A DNA stretch of 48,238 nt, from NCBI GenBank assembly GCA_026710105.1, contig JAPORR010000099.1:1-48238 (forward strand), in the 5' to 3' direction. Numbering within the stretch: the first letter of the stretch is position 1; each line of letters begins with the position of its first letter. Positions 25,331 through 33,848 of this stretch are shown here, one piece after another. The position numbers were made by a program, and so were the translations under genes. The notes beneath the pieces were generated by a model, which saw only the letters and a program-made list of their open reading frames with translations, did not search any database and was not told the DNA's origin. This DNA comes from Alphaproteobacteria bacterium (GTDB lineage: Bacteria > Pseudomonadota > Alphaproteobacteria > Bin95).

Positions 25331-26248
25331 ATGCAGATCTATCTGCCGGTTGCCGAGCTTTCGGTCGATGTCTTCCTGTTGCTGGGGATGGGTGCCGGCG
25401 TAGGCATATTGTCCGGCCTGTTCGGCGTCGGCGGCGGCTTCTTGATGACCCCGCTCCTCATCTTTATCGGCATCCCGCCACCGGTAGCGGTGGCGAGCGA
25501 GGCGAACCAACTCGTCGCAACCTCGGTTTCAGGCGTGCTCGCCCATTGGCGGCGCGGCAGCGTGGATTTCAAGATGGGGCTTGTGCTGCTGGCAGGCGGC
25601 GTACTCGGCTCCACACTCGGCGTTTGGATGTTCAAGCTGCTGCGCGGCCTCGGCCAGATCGATCTGGTGATCTCACTCTGCTACGTCGTGTTCTTGGGTA
25701 TCGTCGGCTCGCTAATGATGGCAGAGAGCCTGCGTGCGCTGCTGCGCAAACGCAGGGGCGTCGCCCGGCGTGGCAAACTGCACCGCCACACCTGGATCCA
25801 CGGCCTGCCGCTGAAAATGCGCTTCCAGAAGTCGCGCCTCTATATCAGCGCCGTAATGCCCTTTCTGATCGGCCTGCTGGTCGGCGTGCTGGCCGCCATC
25901 ATGGGTGTAGGCGGTGGCTTCATCATGGTGCCAGCGATGATCTATCTGCTCGGCATGCCGACCTCCATGGTGGCCGGCACCTCGCTGTTCCAGATCCTGT
26001 TCGTCGTCTCGACCGTAACCCTGCTCCAATCGGCCGCCAATCAGACCGTTGATGTGATTCTGGCACTGCTGCTGCTTGCGGGTTCGGTGGTGGGCGTTCA
26101 GGTTGGCATTCGCCTCGGCGCGAGGCTGCCAGGCGAGCAGTTCCGCGTGCTGTTGGCCGCGCTTGTGCTTGCTGTTTGCATCAAGCTGCTGTTCGACCTG
26201 GTGACAACGCCTGACGACCTGTTCTCGATCCAGCCGGATGTGCGTTGA
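25331..26248 (+). CDS. TauE/SafE-family sulfite/sulfonate exporter-like permease
   Basis: This 305-residue membrane protein has two homologous halves, each opening with the family signature: 'LSGLFGVGGGFLMTPLLI' near residue 28 and 'AAIMGVGGGFIMVPAMI' near residue 190. A cytoplasmic basic loop ('RALLRKRRGVARRGKLHRH') separates them. Members move sulfite, sulfoacetate or other anions across the inner membrane. The stop overlaps the TIGR02186 start (TGATG). With aprMBA-sat downstream, sulfite is the most reasonable substrate; the direction of transport is not shown. Confidence 0.85.
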   Translation: MQIYLPVAELSVDVFLLLGMGAGVGILSGLFGVGGGFLMTPLLIFIGIPPPVAVASEANQLVATSVSGVLAHWRRGSVDFKMGLVLLAGGVLGSTLGVWMFKLLRGLGQIDLVISLCYVVFLGIVGSLMMAESLRALLRKRRGVARRGKLHRHTWIHGLPLKMRFQKSRLYISAVMPFLIGLLVGVLAAIMGVGGGFIMVPAMIYLLGMPTSMVAGTSLFQILFVVSTVTLLQSAANQTVDVILALLLLAGSVVGVQVGIRLGARLPGEQFRVLLAALVLAVCIKLLFDLVTTPDDLFSIQPDVR

Positions 26249-26991
26249 TGCACGCGCTTGCGATTCTCCTGACACTCGCAGTAGCCGCGCCAGCGGCGGC
26301 GGCACAGTTCATCGTCGATGTCTCGGAACGGACGGTCGCCATCACTGCTGGGTTTACCGGCGCCGAGCTGGTTGTGTTCGGCACGACCGCGGAGGCCCAC
26401 GGAACGGCACCTGGCAAGCCCGGCGTGATCGTCGTCATTCGGGGGCCAGGACAACAGACGGTCGTCCGCAGAAAAGAACGCAATCTGGGCATATGGGCCA
26501 ATCGCGAGCGGGTCACCTTCCTGGAAGCGCCCGCTTTCGTATGGATTGCCGCTAGCGACAACCTAACAGGGCGCCCAATGATGGAGGTACTTCGCGACTA
26601 CGACATCGGCCGGGACTTCTTGACCCCGGCGGCGACGAGCGCGGCCGGGGATATCCCCGAATTCCAGGCGGCACTGGTCCGACGCAAACAGGTAGCTGGC
26701 CTCTATTCGGAAGAATTCAGTCGTATTGACTTCCCGGGCGAACACTTGTTCCGCACACGGGTCCGATTCCCGGCTAATGTTCCGGTGGGCAGCTACCGAA
26801 TCGAGGTTTTTGAAGTCCGCGACGACCGGGTCGTCAATGCGACGGCAAGCGCGCTTCATGTACGAAAGGCCGGCATTGAAGCGGCGGTGTTCCGCTTCGC
26901 GCATGAGTTCCCGATCCTGCATGGTTTCGTTGCCATCATCCTAGCCTTGGTGGCAGGATGGCTTGCAGGTGCTGTCGCGCGGAGACCCTGA
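26248..26991 (+). CDS. TIGR02186 family protein, exported and membrane-anchored
   Basis: This conserved alphaproteobacterial protein of unknown function regularly accompanies TauE/SafE genes. It has a signal peptide ('ALAILLTLAVAAPAAAAQ'), a periplasmic body of about 200 residues that opens 'FIVDVSERTVAITAGFTGAEL', and one C-terminal membrane helix ('GFVAIILALVAGWLAGAVARRP'). This gives a large periplasmic domain held to the inner membrane. The start is ATG 26248, sharing a base with the exporter stop; the TTG one codon earlier in the track is unlikely. It is probably an accessory part of the exporter. Confidence 0.85.
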   Translation: MHALAILLTLAVAAPAAAAQFIVDVSERTVAITAGFTGAELVVFGTTAEAHGTAPGKPGVIVVIRGPGQQTVVRRKERNLGIWANRERVTFLEAPAFVWIAASDNLTGRPMMEVLRDYDIGRDFLTPAATSAAGDIPEFQAALVRRKQVAGLYSEEFSRIDFPGEHLFRTRVRFPANVPVGSYRIEVFEVRDDRVVNATASALHVRKAGIEAAVFRFAHEFPILHGFVAIILALVAGWLAGAVARRP

Positions 26992-26995
26992 CTCC

Positions 26996-27481
26996 TTGAC
27001 CGAATTTGCTTCCCCCTCGACACGGACCTTGCTTTGCGTCGTCGACGAGAGCGACGAACTGCCGGTCGCGCTGACCTTCGCAGCACTCAGATCCCGGCGC
27101 ACAGGCAGCCATGTGGGCTTGCTCTATGTCATCGATACGCCGGCGGACTTCCAGCACTGGTCCGCGGTCGGCGAACTGATGCGCGCGGAAGCCCGAGAAC
27201 ATGCCGAGACAGTCATCCTGCAGGCGGCGGCGCGGGTCCAGCGCCTTTCCGGCAGCGCCCCTTCGCTAACGATCCGCGAAGGAGACACGGTAGACGAGAC
27301 GATACAGGCTTGCGAGGACGACCCGTCCGTCGCCTTCCTGATCCTGGCCTCCGATACAGGCCCCAAGGGTCCAGGGCCACTGATCTCCTCATTGACCGGA
27401 AAGTCGGTCGGCCGCCTGCAGGTGCCAGTGGTCATTCTGCCGGGTAATCTTTCTGAGGAAGAAATAACCCGTTTCGCCTGA
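26996..27481 (+). CDS. Universal stress protein (UspA) family
   Basis: This is a single-domain Usp of about 161 residues. It begins with 'TLLCVVDESDELPVALTFA', has the middle 'VGLLYVIDTP', and ends with the nucleotide-loop region 'GPLISSLTGKSVGRLQVPVVILP', close to the G2XG9GS/T pattern of ATP-binding members. I choose TTG 26996, four bases after the TIGR02186 stop; the track TTG at 26963 lies inside that gene. It is probably the third gene of the exporter operon and may sense nucleotide or energy state. Confidence 0.75.
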   Translation: MTEFASPSTRTLLCVVDESDELPVALTFAALRSRRTGSHVGLLYVIDTPADFQHWSAVGELMRAEAREHAETVILQAAARVQRLSGSAPSLTIREGDTVDETIQACEDDPSVAFLILASDTGPKGPGPLISSLTGKSVGRLQVPVVILPGNLSEEEITRFA

Positions 27482-27592
27482 AGTCGGCGGCATTTCCATG
27501 CAGTTCGCGGAGCCTGCCAAGCCCGCTTGTTGCGCTTTTGCTCAGCACCGGCAAGCGCCTTGGCCACCTTGACAAGCGCTGCCCGCAATTGG

Positions 27593-27622
27593 TTGTATCC
27601 CTGCCGGGTATCGATTGATACT
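27593..27622 (+). promoter_or_regulatory. Possible aprM promoter with GTATC-GATT-GATAC inverted repeat
   Basis: TTGTAT (27593-27598) and GATACT (27617-27622) are spaced by 18 bases and fit a weak sigma-70 promoter. The perfect 5-base inverted repeat at 27608-27621 overlaps the -10 region and could be an operator. It lies in the 182-base gap before aprM. Support is by sequence pattern only. Confidence 0.3.
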
Positions 27623-27663
27623 ATCGCGTCGGGCGTCGAATAGATTGAAATTGGGGCAATCGC

Positions 27664-28449
27664 GTGTTGACCAGTAATCCCTTCGCCATGCTTTCGGCGT
27701 CCGTATCGTCAGGCGTCATGCAGGCCTATGTCGTCATCATGGTCGTCCTGGTTGTGGGCGGCACTCTGTTCGACATCTGGCACAAGGGGAGCGCCGTCTA
27801 TTTCTTCCGTAGCTGGCGGAACACGCAGGACAAGGGAGTACGCCGTATCGGCGGCGGGGAAATGTCGGTGCTCGCGATCAAGACCGCCCTGGTGGAAGGC
27901 CTGACTTCCGCCGAGTTCGGCCCGGGGCAGCGTCGGGTTGTCCACTTGCTGACGATGTACGGTTTTCTGTCATATGTTGTTACCACCGTCATCATGGTGT
28001 TCTGGTATCCAACACCCGCCACGCCGACGCCCTCCATCCTGCCCCTGTTGTGGGTCGTTGGCGCCTTACTGGTTTGCATCGGCGGCTGCTGGTTCTGGTT
28101 CTTCATGCGGGTCGATGTAGCCGCCGAGGGCCATACGCCGTTCCGAGTGATGCGCGCCGACCTGTTCATCCTCTCGCTTGTGGCTAGCACAACGCTGGGG
28201 CTGGTCTGGGCCGCCCTGCAGGCGATGGGAAGTTCCTGCACGACAGTGTTCCTCGGCCTCTATCTCATTGCCACAACGGTGCTGTTCGGGTCGGTGCCAT
28301 GGTCCAAATTCGCCCATATGTTCTACAAGCCCGCGGCGGCGCTGGAGAAACGGGTGTCCGAGGCTGCCGGTTCAAGGCGGAACTTGCCGGCCCCAGCCGA
28401 CAAACCCGAAAAATTCGGCAGCGCTCGCGAAAGGCCGCGCCACTACTGA
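27664..28449 (+). CDS. aprM: Adenylylsulfate reductase-associated membrane protein
   Basis: AprM is thought to be the membrane partner that links the APS reductase AprAB to the quinone pool in sulfur oxidisers lacking QmoABC. The 261-residue protein has five or six hydrophobic helices, for example 'VVIMVVLVVGGTLFDIWH', 'FLSYVVTTVIMVFWYP' and 'LPLLWVVGALLVCIGGCWF', and the family string 'VPWSKFAHMFYKPAAALEKR' near its end. The start is GTG 27664. It is followed by aprB 43 bases downstream. Its presence supports the oxidative direction of the pathway. Confidence 0.88.
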   Translation: MLTSNPFAMLSASVSSGVMQAYVVIMVVLVVGGTLFDIWHKGSAVYFFRSWRNTQDKGVRRIGGGEMSVLAIKTALVEGLTSAEFGPGQRRVVHLLTMYGFLSYVVTTVIMVFWYPTPATPTPSILPLLWVVGALLVCIGGCWFWFFMRVDVAAEGHTPFRVMRADLFILSLVASTTLGLVWAALQAMGSSCTTVFLGLYLIATTVLFGSVPWSKFAHMFYKPAAALEKRVSEAAGSRRNLPAPADKPEKFGSARERPRHY

Positions 28450-28492
28450 TCGGCCCGTAATCGGTGATCGATCAAGGAGGTAACGGAATATC

Positions 28493-28954
28493 ATGCCAAC
28501 ATTCGTTTATATGACCAGTTGCGATGGCTGTGGATATTGCGTCGATGTCTGCCCGTCCGACATCATGCATATCGATAGCAGCACCCGGCGCGCCTACAAT
28601 ATTGAGCCTAATATGTGTTGGGAGTGCTATTCCTGCGTGAAGGCATGTCCGCAGCAAGCTATTGACTGCCGCGGCTATGCCGACTTCGCGCCCATGGGCC
28701 ACAGCGTCAGGGTGTTGAGAGAGGAGGCGAAGGGTGCCATTTCCTGGAAGATCAAATTCCGGAACGGCCAGGAAAAAGACTTCGTCTCACCGATACGGAC
28801 CACGCCCTGGGGGTCGATCAAACCGCCGGTCGATTACGATGCGCCTGCTCCCGAAGCGATGAAATCCCAACAGCTCGCGCATGAGCCGGACTCGCTCCAC
28901 ATTGAGGCCTTGCCCATGCTGCAGCCAGGTCGAAGCAGCGAGGGAGGCCACTAG
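28493..28954 (+). CDS. aprB: Adenylylsulfate reductase subunit beta (iron-sulfur)
   Basis: AprB is the electron-transfer subunit carrying two [4Fe-4S] clusters. Ligands are C10, C13, C16 and C20 in 'CDGCGYCVDVCP', and C42, C45, C48 and C52 in 'CWECYSCVKACP'. The family segment 'GYADFAPMGHSVRVLREE' follows. At 153 residues it is normal for the family. A near-perfect AAGGAGGT ribosome site precedes the ATG by 11 bases. Its stop shares one base with the aprA start. Confidence 0.95.
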   Translation: MPTFVYMTSCDGCGYCVDVCPSDIMHIDSSTRRAYNIEPNMCWECYSCVKACPQQAIDCRGYADFAPMGHSVRVLREEAKGAISWKIKFRNGQEKDFVSPIRTTPWGSIKPPVDYDAPAPEAMKSQQLAHEPDSLHIEALPMLQPGRSSEGGH

Positions 28955-30798
28955 TGAGCTTGTTCGCCCGCCGGAAAACGGTTTTCGTCGATGCGGATGT
29001 CCTGATCATCGGCGGCGGCATGGCCGGTTGCGGTGCAACCTATGAAGCCGGGTATTGGGGGCGCGACTTGAAGGTGGTCTGCGTCGAGAAGGCCAATATC
29101 GAACGCAGCGGTGCCGTGGCTCAGGGCCTGTATGCGATCAACTGCTATATGGGCATGCAGTGGAACGAGAATCAGCCCGAGGACCATGTCCGCTACGCCC
29201 GGAACGACCTCATGGGTCTTGTGCGAGAGGATCTGGGCTTCGATATCGCCCGGCATGTCGACTCCACGGTGCATAAGTTCGAGGAGTGGGGTCTTCCCAT
29301 AATGAAGGACCCGGAGACCGGGCGCTATCTGCGCGAAGGCAAATGGCAGATCATGATCCATGGCGAGAGCTATAAGCCCATCGTCGCCGAGGCCGCCCGC
29401 AAGGCCGCCACCGAGGTCTATAACCGGATCATGGTGACCCATCTGCTGATGGACTCCACGAAGCCCAACCGCGTTGCCGGCGCAGTCGGGTTCAATGTCC
29501 GCAGCGGCGATTTCTACGTCTTCCGCGCAAAGGCCGTCATCGTATCCGCCGGCGGTGCATCGCATATTTTCAAACCTCGGGCGGTGGGCGAAGGCATGGG
29601 GCGAACCTGGTACGCCCCTTGGAGCAGCGCATCGGCCTATGCGCTGCCACTCCTTGTCGGCGCCAAGATGACCCAGATGGAAAACCGGGTCGTTCTCACC
29701 CGCTTCAAGGACGGCTACGGCCCAGTTGGCGCCTATTTCCTCCACTTGAAGACATACACCGAGAATGCCTACGGGGAGGAATATGAGTCCAAGTGGTATG
29801 ACCACACCAAAGAACTAGTTGGGGACTATATCGACCGGCATCCAGTGCCCACCTGCCTGCGCAACCATGCCTTCCTTGAGGAGGTCAAGGCTGGCGGCGG
29901 GCCTATCCGCATGGTGACGACAGAGGCCTTTGCCGACCCCCACAAGGAACAAGTCGGCTGGGAAAATTTCCTCGGCATGACGATCGGCCAAGCGGTTGTG
30001 TGGGCGTCCCAGAACATCGACCCCAAACACACTAATCCGGAACTGACCACCTCCGAGCCCTATGTCATGGGCTCGCACGCCACCTGCTCGGGCGCTTGGG
30101 CGAGTGGTCCGGAAGACTGTGCGCCAACGGACTACCAATGGGGATACAACCGCATGATGACCGTCGAGGGGCTGTTCGGCGCCGGAGACACTATCGGCGG
30201 CACCGCCCACAAATTCTCGTCCGGATCTTTTACGGAGGGCCGGATCGCTGCAAAGGCAGCGGTCAACTATGTCAACGACCTGAAGGGTGACCGCCCGCAG
30301 ATAAACGAGCAGGAGTACGAAGACCTCAAAAGGGTCATCTTCGAGCCTCTGGAGACCTACCGGGTCGGGCGCAATGAGATCGTCGCGGGAACGGTCTCAC
30401 CGAGCTACATGTTGCCGCTTCACGGTCTCCAGCGTCTCGAAAAGATAATGGACGAATATGTTGGCGGCATAAGCTCCGGTTATGTCACCAACGAACCCAT
30501 GCTTACCCGCGGGCTGGAATTGCTGGGTATGCTGAAGGAAGATCTCACCAGTCTTGGGGCCGAAGACCTGCACCAGCTCCAGCGAGTCTGGGAACTTCAC
30601 CACCGGGTCCTCGCCTCGGAGTCAGTGACGCATCACACGATGTTCAGGACGGAAACCCGCTGGCCAGGCTACTACTACCGGGCAGACCATCCCAAGCTGG
30701 ACGATACTGACTGGCATTGCTTCACCTTGTCCCGCTACGATCGCGACTCTGGGGAATGGACTATGGAGAAGGCTCCCGTCCACCACATCGTCGACTAG
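28954..30798 (+). CDS. aprA: Adenylylsulfate reductase subunit alpha (FAD)
   Basis: AprA holds FAD and the active site that interconverts APS with sulfite and AMP. The 614-residue protein opens with 'ADVLIIGGGMAGCGATYEA', has 'NIERSGAVAQGLYAINCY', the diagnostic 'GRTWYAPWSSASAYALP' and 'YGPVGAYFLHLKTYTENAYG', and the C-terminal flavin motif 'TAHKFSSGSFTEGRIAAKA'. The start is GTG 28954 behind GGGAGG. With AprM and Sat but no Qmo or Dsr genes in view, the enzyme most likely oxidises sulfite. Length is complete. Confidence 0.96.
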   Translation: MSLFARRKTVFVDADVLIIGGGMAGCGATYEAGYWGRDLKVVCVEKANIERSGAVAQGLYAINCYMGMQWNENQPEDHVRYARNDLMGLVREDLGFDIARHVDSTVHKFEEWGLPIMKDPETGRYLREGKWQIMIHGESYKPIVAEAARKAATEVYNRIMVTHLLMDSTKPNRVAGAVGFNVRSGDFYVFRAKAVIVSAGGASHIFKPRAVGEGMGRTWYAPWSSASAYALPLLVGAKMTQMENRVVLTRFKDGYGPVGAYFLHLKTYTENAYGEEYESKWYDHTKELVGDYIDRHPVPTCLRNHAFLEEVKAGGGPIRMVTTEAFADPHKEQVGWENFLGMTIGQAVVWASQNIDPKHTNPELTTSEPYVMGSHATCSGAWASGPEDCAPTDYQWGYNRMMTVEGLFGAGDTIGGTAHKFSSGSFTEGRIAAKAAVNYVNDLKGDRPQINEQEYEDLKRVIFEPLETYRVGRNEIVAGTVSPSYMLPLHGLQRLEKIMDEYVGGISSGYVTNEPMLTRGLELLGMLKEDLTSLGAEDLHQLQRVWELHHRVLASESVTHHTMFRTETRWPGYYYRADHPKLDDTDWHCFTLSRYDRDSGEWTMEKAPVHHIVD

Positions 30799-30820
30799 GG
30801 TCCCACAACCTCCTGTATCG

Positions 30821-32074
30821 ATGCTGATCCCCCCCCACGGCAATGCCCCCCTTAAACCCCTGCTACTGCCCCAGGAGGAGTGGAGCGAGGCCCTAAAGAG
30901 GGCGCGCACTCTGAAAAGGCTGCCCCTGTCGAGCCGCGAGGTTTCAGACCTCTTCATGCTCGCCATGGGCGCTTACACGCCGCTCGACGGCTTCATGGGG
31001 GCAACCGACTGGCGCGGTGCCTGCCTGGAGATGCGGCTTGAGAACGGACTCTTCTGGCCGCTCCCCATTACCCTTTCCTGCAGCGAGGATTTCGCTGTCG
31101 CCACAGGCGACGAAGTGGCGTTAACAGATGAGGAAGGCACGCTCCTCGGCATCCTCGCGGTCACTGAGAAATATACCATCGACAAGACCCTCGAATGCCG
31201 AGAGGTCTATCGCACCGCCGACGAGGCTCATCCAGGCGTCGCCAAGGTGATGGCACAGGGCACCGTCAACCTTGCAGGCCCGGTTTCAGTCTTTTCCGAG
31301 GGTCATTTCCCCGAGACTTACCAGGGGCTTTACTTGCGTCCTGCTGAGACCCGGGCCCTGTTCGCCGAAAAGGGCTGGTCGACGGTCGCCGCCTTCCAGA
31401 CCCGCAATCCCATGCACCGCAGTCACGAATTTCTCGCTAGGGTCGCCATGGAAGTGTGCGACGGATTGCTTATCCACCAGGTGCTGGGGGCGCTCAAAGA
31501 CGGCGATATCCCCGCGGAGGTTCGGGTCCGCGCCATCGACTGGCTAGTTGCCAACCACTTTCCGGAAGGGAGGGCAATCCAGGCCGGCTACCCCATCGAG
31601 ATGCGTTATGCCGGCCCCCGGGAGGCATTGCTGCACGCGCTGTTCCGCCAGAACTTCGGATGCTCTCACCTGGTAGTGGGGCGCGACCATGCTGGACTTG
31701 GCGGCTATTACGGTCCCTATGACGCGCACCATATCTTCGACCAGATTGATGACGGAAGTCTCGCCATCCAGCCGCTGAAGATCGACGACACATTCCACTG
31801 CTTCGACTGCCGGGGCATGGCGACCGGCAATGTTTGCTTTGCCGCCGACGACGGTGCGGACTCGTTGGAGGAAGATGAGCGTTATCGCATGGTGGCAGCG
31901 GTGGCGACGGGCAACGCCGTGGAGCGGGTCTGCCGCTTGGATAACGACGGAAAGCTTCGCATTTCTGGCACTCGGCTGCGCGAAATGTTCGCTGGCGGCG
32001 AGGCGATCCCGCCCGAATACAGCCGCAGCGGTGTGGTCGCTATCCTCCAAGCCTATTACGATGGCGCCGCTTGA
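30821..32074 (+). CDS. sat: Sulfate adenylyltransferase (ATP sulfurylase, dissimilatory type)
   Basis: Sat converts APS and pyrophosphate to sulfate and ATP in the oxidative direction, so sulfite oxidation yields ATP directly. The 417-residue protein has 'LSSREVSDLFMLAMGAYTP', the ATP-binding 'FQTRNPMHRSHEFL', 'VGRDHAGLGGYYGPYDAHH' and the cysteine cluster 'DTFHCFDCRGMATGNVCF'. It starts at ATG 30821, 22 bases after aprA, without a clear ribosome site. Eight C residues in a row lie at codons 3-6. It is the last gene of the aprMBA-sat unit. Confidence 0.95.
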   Translation: MLIPPHGNAPLKPLLLPQEEWSEALKRARTLKRLPLSSREVSDLFMLAMGAYTPLDGFMGATDWRGACLEMRLENGLFWPLPITLSCSEDFAVATGDEVALTDEEGTLLGILAVTEKYTIDKTLECREVYRTADEAHPGVAKVMAQGTVNLAGPVSVFSEGHFPETYQGLYLRPAETRALFAEKGWSTVAAFQTRNPMHRSHEFLARVAMEVCDGLLIHQVLGALKDGDIPAEVRVRAIDWLVANHFPEGRAIQAGYPIEMRYAGPREALLHALFRQNFGCSHLVVGRDHAGLGGYYGPYDAHHIFDQIDDGSLAIQPLKIDDTFHCFDCRGMATGNVCFAADDGADSLEEDERYRMVAAVATGNAVERVCRLDNDGKLRISGTRLREMFAGGEAIPPEYSRSGVVAILQAYYDGAA

Positions 32075-32130
32075 TTTTGCGTCGGCGGAGGTCCATCTAA
32101 ACAAGTATATTAGGCCGGAGGATGTAGCCT

Positions 32131-32679
32131 ATGTTCATTCAGACCGAACAGACCCCTAATCCTGCAACGCTGAAATTTATCCCGGGCGTGCAGGTCATGG
32201 CGCGCGGTACGGCCGATTTCCCTTCACCGGAGGGCGCTGAGCGTTCACCGCTGGCCCAGACACTGTTTGATGTGTCAGGGGTGAGGGCAGTGTTTTTCGG
32301 CAGTGATTTCGTCACCGTCAGCAAAGACGACGCGCATGACTGGCAAGTCCTGAAACCGATGATCCTCGGCGCGATCATGGATCATTTCATGGCGGGTCGC
32401 CCCGTGCTTCTCAACGTAGACGATGACAACGACGAGGGTGCGGAGGACAGCGAGGTCGTCTCACAGATCAAGGAATTGCTGGAAACGAGGGTCCGCCCGG
32501 CAGTGGCGCAGGACGGCGGCGACATCGTCTTTCGCGCCTTCGAGGACGGCGTCGTCTATCTGAGTATGCAGGGCGCCTGCGCTGGCTGTCCGAGTTCGAC
32601 GGCGACGCTCAAGATGGGTGTCGAAAACATGCTTCGCCACTACATTTCTGAGGTTGAAGCGGTCTATCCCGTCCCCTGA
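32131..32679 (+). CDS. NfuA/NifU-type iron-sulfur cluster scaffold protein
   Basis: This 182-residue two-domain protein has an N-terminal Nfu_N domain ('FIQTEQTPNPATLKFIPG') and a C-terminal NifU domain with the cluster-binding pair C150 and C153 in 'GACAGCPSSTATLK'. It carries [4Fe-4S] clusters to targets, which would include AprB just upstream and the helicase and synthases elsewhere. GGAGGA lies eight bases before the ATG, and the AT-rich stretch 'AAGTATATTAGG' ahead of it may be a promoter. Confidence 0.9.
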   Translation: MFIQTEQTPNPATLKFIPGVQVMARGTADFPSPEGAERSPLAQTLFDVSGVRAVFFGSDFVTVSKDDAHDWQVLKPMILGAIMDHFMAGRPVLLNVDDDNDEGAEDSEVVSQIKELLETRVRPAVAQDGGDIVFRAFEDGVVYLSMQGACAGCPSSTATLKMGVENMLRHYISEVEAVYPVP

Positions 32680-32716
32680 GGATGAGCCCGGCCGGCCAGA
32701 TATCCTTGCATCTTGC

Positions 32717-33322
32717 ATGGTTGAACTCGCGCTTGATTGCGCCGCCAATGCCTGCTCTGTCGCCGTCGCGCGGGATGGCAAGCTACTAGCGGCCCGGTGG
32801 CGACCGATGGCGCGCGGCCATGCCGAGATGGCACCAGTTATGCTGGAGCGCGTCATGGCGGAGGCAGGCGTCCTCTTCGCCGACCTGTCGCGAATTGTTG
32901 TCACGCGAGGTCCTGGCTCCTTTACCGGCATTCGCATAGCGTTGGCAGCAGCGCGCGGTCTGGCACTTGTCACCAAGGCCGAACTCGTCGCCGCCTCGAC
33001 TTTCGAGGCGCTGCGCCCGGCATTGCCACCGGAAGGCCGCTTGTTCGCCGTGCTCAATACTGGGCGCGGCAGCCTTTATGCAGCTGAGTTGTCGGGCGCC
33101 GCCACGCCATTCGCCACGACGATGGAAGCTCTGGTCGCTGAAGCGCCTTTTGCTGTCACCGGCGATGCGGGGAAGGCTTTAGCCGCATCTGCACCGGGCG
33201 CGATCCGGGCGCTGGCACCGGCATTGCCAGATGCGGTCCGGCTCCTTGGTAGGCACTTTGCACCAGGTCCGGCATCGCCGCTCTATCTCTCCCGGCCCCT
33301 TACCGGGCCAGTCGGGCGGTGA
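32717..33322 (+). CDS. tsaB: tRNA threonylcarbamoyladenosine biosynthesis protein TsaB
   Basis: TsaB is the scaffold of the TsaBDE complex that makes t6A37 in ANN-decoding tRNAs. The 201-residue protein has the ASKHA opening 'ELALDCAANACSVAVARDG' and the family motif 'VTRGPGSFTGIRIALAAARG'. I start at ATG 32717; the track start at 32618 lies inside the scaffold gene. The stop overlaps the rimI start as GTGA, the usual tsaB-rimI pairing. Confidence 0.9.
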   Translation: MVELALDCAANACSVAVARDGKLLAARWRPMARGHAEMAPVMLERVMAEAGVLFADLSRIVVTRGPGSFTGIRIALAAARGLALVTKAELVAASTFEALRPALPPEGRLFAVLNTGRGSLYAAELSGAATPFATTMEALVAEAPFAVTGDAGKALAASAPGAIRALAPALPDAVRLLGRHFAPGPASPLYLSRPLTGPVGR

Positions 33323-33792
33323 TCATCGCCGCCCCATCGCATGCCGAAATCGTCGCGGCCATCCACCGTGCCGCCATGCCTGAGACTGCGTGGACGGCGG
33401 ACATCTGGCGCCGTCTGCTTGCCGCACCTGACGCTCATGCGCGCATTGTCATGGATGAGGATACTCCCGTCGGCTTCCTTCATATGCGCCGTGCGGGCGG
33501 CGAAGCGGAAGTGGTAATGATCGCAACCCATCCCCTCGCGCAACGGCGCGGCATCGCGACGGCGCTGCTAAACGACGCCTGCGCCGCTCTCGACGGCGAC
33601 CCCCTGTTCCTCGAAGTCGCCGCAGACAACCATGCCGCTCGCGCGCTTTACGCCGGGTTCGGTTTCGAAGCAGTCGGGCACCGGCACGGATATTACCGCA
33701 CGCCATCAGGGCGGCAGGACGCTCTCATCCTGCGCCTCGCGACAGGCGCCTCTGCAACAGGGCGCCACGAACTCCTTGGCGGGCAATGCTAG
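33319..33792 (+). CDS. rimI: Ribosomal-protein-alanine N-acetyltransferase (GNAT)
   Basis: This 157-residue GNAT enzyme has the acetyl-CoA loop 'QRRGIATALLNDACAAL' and the C-terminal 'HAARALYAGFGFEAVGHRHGYY' typical of RimI. It acetylates the N-terminal Ala of ribosomal protein S18 in enterobacteria; the target here is inferred. Its GTG start is translationally coupled to tsaB. It ends 56 bases before the convergent DUF1476 gene. Confidence 0.85.
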   Translation: MIIAAPSHAEIVAAIHRAAMPETAWTADIWRRLLAAPDAHARIVMDEDTPVGFLHMRRAGGEAEVVMIATHPLAQRRGIATALLNDACAALDGDPLFLEVAADNHAARALYAGFGFEAVGHRHGYYRTPSGRQDALILRLATGASATGRHELLGGQC

Positions 33793-33848
33793 CAAACGCT
33801 GGCGCCCTCTCCTGTCATGCCCGCGCCGCCAGTCTCCCCGGGCGAGTT

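Noticed and set aside
30821-32074. Sat as an assimilatory enzyme
   Set aside because: It sits directly after aprMBA with family features of the dissimilatory single-subunit type, and no cys genes are adjacent.
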